Below, piece after piece: positions 14,558 through 17,260 of a stretch of 17,260 bases of DNA. A model generated the notes under the pieces. It was not told where the DNA came from. It saw only the letters and a list, made by a program, of their open reading frames with translations, and searched no databases. Every line of letters begins with the position of its first letter. Position 1 is the first letter of the stretch. Both the position numbers and the translations under genes were made by a program. Source of the DNA: JASJHI01 sp965371355 (GTDB taxonomy: Bacteria > Actinomycetota > Acidimicrobiia > Acidimicrobiales > Ilumatobacteraceae); NCBI GenBank assembly GCA_965371355.1, contig CBDUYD010000055.1, positions 1 through 17,260 on the forward strand. Direction: 5' to 3'.

Positions 14558-14604
14558 GTGATCGTGATGTCGCGATGGCGCGATCGGTCGAGGTGACGCG
14601 ATGA
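14554..14604 (+). other. 16-codon micro-ORF bridging nuoI and nuoJ
   Basis: The frame from ATG 14554 reads MSDRDVAMARSVEVTR and stops at 14602-14604. Its start overlaps the nuoI stop (ATGA, 14554-14557) and its stop overlaps the nuoJ start (ATGA, 14601-14604). It fills the only notable gap between the nuo genes after nuoH. It may couple nuoJ translation to nuoI rather than make a useful peptide. nuoJ also has its own GAGGTG (14590-14595), so the micro-ORF is not strictly needed. Confidence 0.3.
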
Positions 14605-15125
14605 TCGCGCTGGTCATCGAAGGCGGCGACGTCAACGTCGCCCAGAACGTCGCGTTCTACATCATCGCCGCGATGATGCTGTTCGGGGCGCTGCGGGTGG
14701 TGACCACGACAAACCTCGTGCACGCCGCGCTCTGGTTGGTCGTCGTGCTCGGCGGGATGGCGGCGCAGTACATCCTCGCCGCGGCCGAGTTCGTCGCGGT
14801 GTCGCAGGTGCTCGTCTACATCGGTGCGGTCACGGTGCTGTTCCTCTTCGGCATCATGCTCACCCGCGCCCAGATCGGGAGCGAGACCGGTCTCAACAAC
14901 TCGACGTGGGCGCTCGGGATCCCCGTCGCCGTGCTGCTGTTCGGCTTGCTGGCGTGGGTGATCCTCGACGCCTTCGAAGACAGCGTCATCGCCGACGCCC
15001 CACCGCCGAGCACCGAGGGGATCGCCGACAACGTCTTGTCGCCGTACCTCGTGCCATTCCTCGCGATCTCGTTCATCCTGCTCGCCGCCGCGATCGGCGC
15101 AATGGTGCTGGCGAGAAGGGACTGA
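14601..15125 (+). CDS. nuoJ: Complex I-like subunit J (NuoJ)
   Basis: A 174-residue membrane subunit with five predicted helices. The N-terminal part NVAFYIIAAMMLFGALRVVT and the segment EFVAVSQVLVYIGAVTVLFL (62-81), with its conserved VYIGAV motif in the central helix 3, are typical of NuoJ/ND6. This helix is the one that reshapes during turnover in classical complex I. A Pro/Glu-rich loop (ADAPPPSTEGIADN) lies before the last helix. The start ATG 14601 has GAGGTG five bases upstream. nuoK follows after 7 nt. Confidence 0.92.
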   Translation: MIALVIEGGDVNVAQNVAFYIIAAMMLFGALRVVTTTNLVHAALWLVVVLGGMAAQYILAAAEFVAVSQVLVYIGAVTVLFLFGIMLTRAQIGSETGLNNSTWALGIPVAVLLFGLLAWVILDAFEDSVIADAPPPSTEGIADNVLSPYLVPFLAISFILLAAAIGAMVLARRD

Positions 15126-15132
15126 CAAGCGC

Positions 15133-15432
15133 ATGTACGCAGCGAATTTCCTGATCCTCGCGGCGGCGTTGTTCTCGATCGGCGTGTACGGCGTTATCGC
15201 CCGTCGCAATGCCGTGATGGTGCTGATGTCGATCGAGCTCATCCTCAACTCGGTGAACCTCAACCTGATCGCCTTCGCACTGATGAACGACAGCATCGAC
15301 GGCCAGGTGTTCGCGCTGTACGTGATCGCCATCGCCGCCGCCGAGGTCGGTGTCGGGTTGGCGATGGTGCTGATGATCTACCGCAACAGCCGTTCGATCA
15401 GGCTCGACGAACTCTCGCGGATGAAGGGCTGA
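15133..15432 (+). CDS. nuoK: Complex I-like subunit K (NuoK)
   Basis: A 99-residue subunit of three helices, the normal size. The proton-pathway glutamates are kept: Glu35 in MSIELILNSVNLNLIAF and Glu71 in IAIAAAEVGVGLA, matching Glu36 and Glu72 of E. coli NuoK. The C-terminal tail YRNSRSIRLDELSRMKG is usual. It lies 7 nt after nuoJ and 1 nt before nuoL, so the three are surely co-transcribed. Confidence 0.95.
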   Translation: MYAANFLILAAALFSIGVYGVIARRNAVMVLMSIELILNSVNLNLIAFALMNDSIDGQVFALYVIAIAAAEVGVGLAMVLMIYRNSRSIRLDELSRMKG

Positions 15433-15433
15433 C

Positions 15434-17260
15434 ATGCTGGCCGCTGAAGACCAGTTCGGCCTGCCCGCCGGCTGGTTCCTCGAAAACCTCTGGCTGATCG
15501 GTGTGATCCCTGCGATCGCGTACGCGCTGATCGTTCTCTTCGGCAAGCGGATGCCGATGAAGGGCTCCGAGTTCGGACTCGCCGCGTTGGGTGCATCCAC
15601 CGTCCTCGCGACCGGTGCCGCCTATCAGTGGATCGACAGGGTCGATGTCGCCGACGGGCACGGCGGCGAGGGCGCGCTCGGCGCGGTGCGAGGATTCGCC
15701 CGTTCGCTCGTGCCACAGGCGACCGAGGGCGGCCACTTCGAGCCGTTCGTCGAGCCGGTGACCAACACGTGGGTCTGGTGGCAGAGTGGCGGCCTCGAGT
15801 TCGGCATCGGTTCGACCGCCGACGGCCTCTCGGTGCTGATCCTGTGGCTGGTGGCCTTCATCTCGCTGCTCATCCAGGTGTTCAGTCTCGACTACTTGCG
15901 CGGCGATCGCCGGTACACCCAGTTCTTCGGTGCCCTCACGCTGTTCTCCGCGGGCATGTTGGTGATGGTGATGGCACCCAACATGGTCCAGCTGATCCTC
16001 GGATGGGAGATCATGGGCCTCTGCTCGTTCATGCTGATCGGGCACTGGTGGGAGGAGGAGGTCAACTCCGTCGCTGCGCTCAAGGCCTTCTTCACCGTCC
16101 GCGTGGGGGACATGGGTCTACTCGTCGGCACGGCGATCGTCTTCTTCGGCGCCAACGCCTGGGCACAGGACAACCTCGACTCCAACGGCTTCAACATCCA
16201 GGCGATCCAGGCGTGGGCGCTGTCGGGCGAGGGATCGAGCCAGGTCATCCTGTGGGGCGCGGTCGCACTGTTCATCGCCGCCATCGGCAAGTCCGGCCAG
16301 TTCCCCCTCCACACATGGCTGCCCGACGCGATGGCCGGGCCGACACCGGTCTCGGCCCTCCTGCACAGCTCGACCATGGTGGTCGGCGGCGTCTTCCTCG
16401 TCGCCCGCATCTATCCGCTCTTCTGGACCGGTTTCAACATCGGTACCGGTGGGCTGTCGTTCATCGCGATCATCGGCGGGATCACCATCATCATCGCCGC
16501 GCTGCTGGCGTTCGTGCAGGACGACATCAAGAAGGTGCTCGCCTACTCCACCGTGTCGCAGCTCGGCTACATGATGCTCGGTCTCGGCACCGGTGCATGG
16601 CTGGCCGCCGTGTTCCACATCTTCACCCACGCCTTCTTCAAGTCGTGCCTGTTCCTGTGCGCCGGGTCGGTGAGCCACTCGGGTTCGCACCACTCCTTCG
16701 ACATGAAGAAGGACATGGGCGGGCTCCGCAAGAAGATGCCGATCACGTTCGCCTCGTGGATCATCTCGACCCTCGCGCTCACCGGCGTGTTCCCGTTCGC
16801 CGGGTTCTGGTCGAAGGACGAGATCATCGACAACGTCGGCCACGCCGGCTACACCTTCCTGTTCTGGGTCGGACTCTTCGGCGCCGTCCTCACCGCCGCC
16901 TACATGACCCGGGCGACCTATCTGACCTTCTTCGGCGAGCCGCGCGGCGCGGCTGCCGGTGAATACCACAAGGGCGAGGCGCACGCCGAAGAGCACGAAC
17001 TCGAGACCCTCACCGTCGGATCCCGGGCACTCGGAAGCACACACCCCGACGATGTGCAAGCCGATTACGCGGGTGGCGGCGACCACACGGACGGCGGCGG
17101 TGCGAGTGTCGGGGGCGGCGCGGCAGGCGGCGAGGGAAGCGCCAGCGACGAGCCGCACGGAGGAGTCGACCCAAGCGCAGCGGAGGGCGGCGACGACCAT
17201 CGAGACGGCGAGGGAAGCGCCAGCGACGAGCCGCACGGAGGAGTCGACCCAAGCGCAGCG
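15434..17260 (+). CDS. nuoL: Complex I-like antiporter subunit L (NuoL), partial at the right edge
   Basis: 609 codons are open from ATG 15434 to the window end. It is a Mrp-antiporter-type proton pump subunit with at least 13 hydrophobic helices visible. Key motifs are LILGWEIMGLCSFMLIGHWW (Glu192 in helix 5), VRVGDMGLLVG, GKSGQFPLHTWLPDAMAGPT (Lys286 in helix 7), VSALLHSSTMV, AYSTVSQLGYMM, FTHAFFKSCLFLCAGSVSH, GGLRKKMPITF and FPFAGFWSKDE. After FFGEPRG (about 499-505), where NuoL normally has a modest loop before its last helices, there is instead a loop of at least 100 residues. It is Gly/Asp/His-rich and hydrophilic, contains a 26-residue-period repeat, and uses less GC-biased codons (GGA, CCA, GCA, AGC). 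The C-terminal helices lie outside the window. nuoM and nuoN would be expected next. Confidence 0.93.
   Translation, partial: MLAAEDQFGLPAGWFLENLWLIGVIPAIAYALIVLFGKRMPMKGSEFGLAALGASTVLATGAAYQWIDRVDVADGHGGEGALGAVRGFARSLVPQATEGGHFEPFVEPVTNTWVWWQSGGLEFGIGSTADGLSVLILWLVAFISLLIQVFSLDYLRGDRRYTQFFGALTLFSAGMLVMVMAPNMVQLILGWEIMGLCSFMLIGHWWEEEVNSVAALKAFFTVRVGDMGLLVGTAIVFFGANAWAQDNLDSNGFNIQAIQAWALSGEGSSQVILWGAVALFIAAIGKSGQFPLHTWLPDAMAGPTPVSALLHSSTMVVGGVFLVARIYPLFWTGFNIGTGGLSFIAIIGGITIIIAALLAFVQDDIKKVLAYSTVSQLGYMMLGLGTGAWLAAVFHIFTHAFFKSCLFLCAGSVSHSGSHHSFDMKKDMGGLRKKMPITFASWIISTLALTGVFPFAGFWSKDEIIDNVGHAGYTFLFWVGLFGAVLTAAYMTRATYLTFFGEPRGAAAGEYHKGEAHAEEHELETLTVGSRALGSTHPDDVQADYAGGGDHTDGGGASVGGGAAGGEGSASDEPHGGVDPSAAEGGDDHRDGEGSASDEPHGGVDPSAA
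17128..17260 (+). repeat. Two identical 55-bp copies, 78-bp period, inside nuoL
   Basis: 17128-17182 is identical to 17206-17260 (55 of 55 bases as seen, cut by the window end), with 23 bp between copies. The offset of 78 bp is 26 codons, so the nuoL frame is kept and the encoded segment GEGSASDEPHGGVDPSAA is repeated. The identity at DNA level shows a recent duplication or conversion. The array may continue beyond the window. Confidence 0.9.

Noticed and set aside
15628..16962. Long plus-strand frame (444 codons) within nuoL
   Set aside because: It is a second-frame shadow, dominated by Arg/His/Gly, over a region where the nuoL frame shows all conserved motifs.
16118..17236. Long minus-strand frame (372 codons) opposite nuoL
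   Set aside because: It is antisense to conserved nuoL sequence, highly charged, and has no ribosome site or recognisable domain.

Overview
This is a high-GC window with strong G/C preference at third codon positions, tightly packed operons and frequent 4-bp ATGA/GTGA overlaps. The gene content suggests a free-living, respiring actinobacterium: an HbhA-like Lys/Ala-tailed protein beside an XRE regulator, and nuo genes in actinobacterial order. It may be an Acidimicrobiia/Ilumatobacter-like lineage. That placement is an inference from gene content and style; there is no rRNA here to confirm it.

Layout. (1) 1-1722: the 5' end of a leftward gene leaves the window; then come a small VOC/glyoxalase-fold protein, a phasin/HbhA-like helical protein with a Lys-Ala-Pro tail, a strong terminator-like hairpin, and an XRE-family regulator. 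A palindrome overlaps the phasin-like gene's probable promoter. (2) 1751-7402, minus strand: an apparent operon for corrinoid-dependent one-carbon (methyl) transfer. In transcription order it holds a B12-binding corrinoid protein, a DUF1638 protein, a small 'virulence factor'-family protein, a methyltetrahydrofolate:corrinoid methyltransferase, and a [2Fe-2S]/ASKHA corrinoid reductive activator; a uridine phosphorylase lies at the tail. A good promoter and a structured leader of about 100 nt precede it, with a segment perfectly complementary to the ribosome-binding site. (3) 7549-10117, minus strand: an MFS exporter and a secreted pectinacetylesterase/Notum-family hydrolase with a Thr-rich repeat linker. 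(4) 10193-17260, plus strand: nuoA-B-C-D-H-I-J-K-L, with the end of nuoL outside the window.

How the genes may work together. The corrinoid operon has the carrier protein, the partner that exchanges methyl groups with tetrahydrofolate, and the repair activase, but no substrate-specific (MttB-, MtaB- or MtbB-like) methyltransferase in view, so the methyl donor is unknown. The nuo operon passes directly from nuoD to nuoH and so lacks nuoE, nuoF and nuoG, the NADH-oxidising module. Several residues that line the quinone cavity in classical complex I look changed (NuoD Tyr to Trp, NuoB EMM to EMG, NuoA YECG to YESG, NuoH charge losses). This suggests an 11-subunit-type complex with another electron donor and perhaps an unusual quinone pocket. 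nuoL also carries a long Gly/Asp-rich, in-frame repeat-containing insertion at the window's right edge.

Family comparisons are from memory without alignment software. No RNA genes, CRISPR arrays, transposases or integrases were seen.
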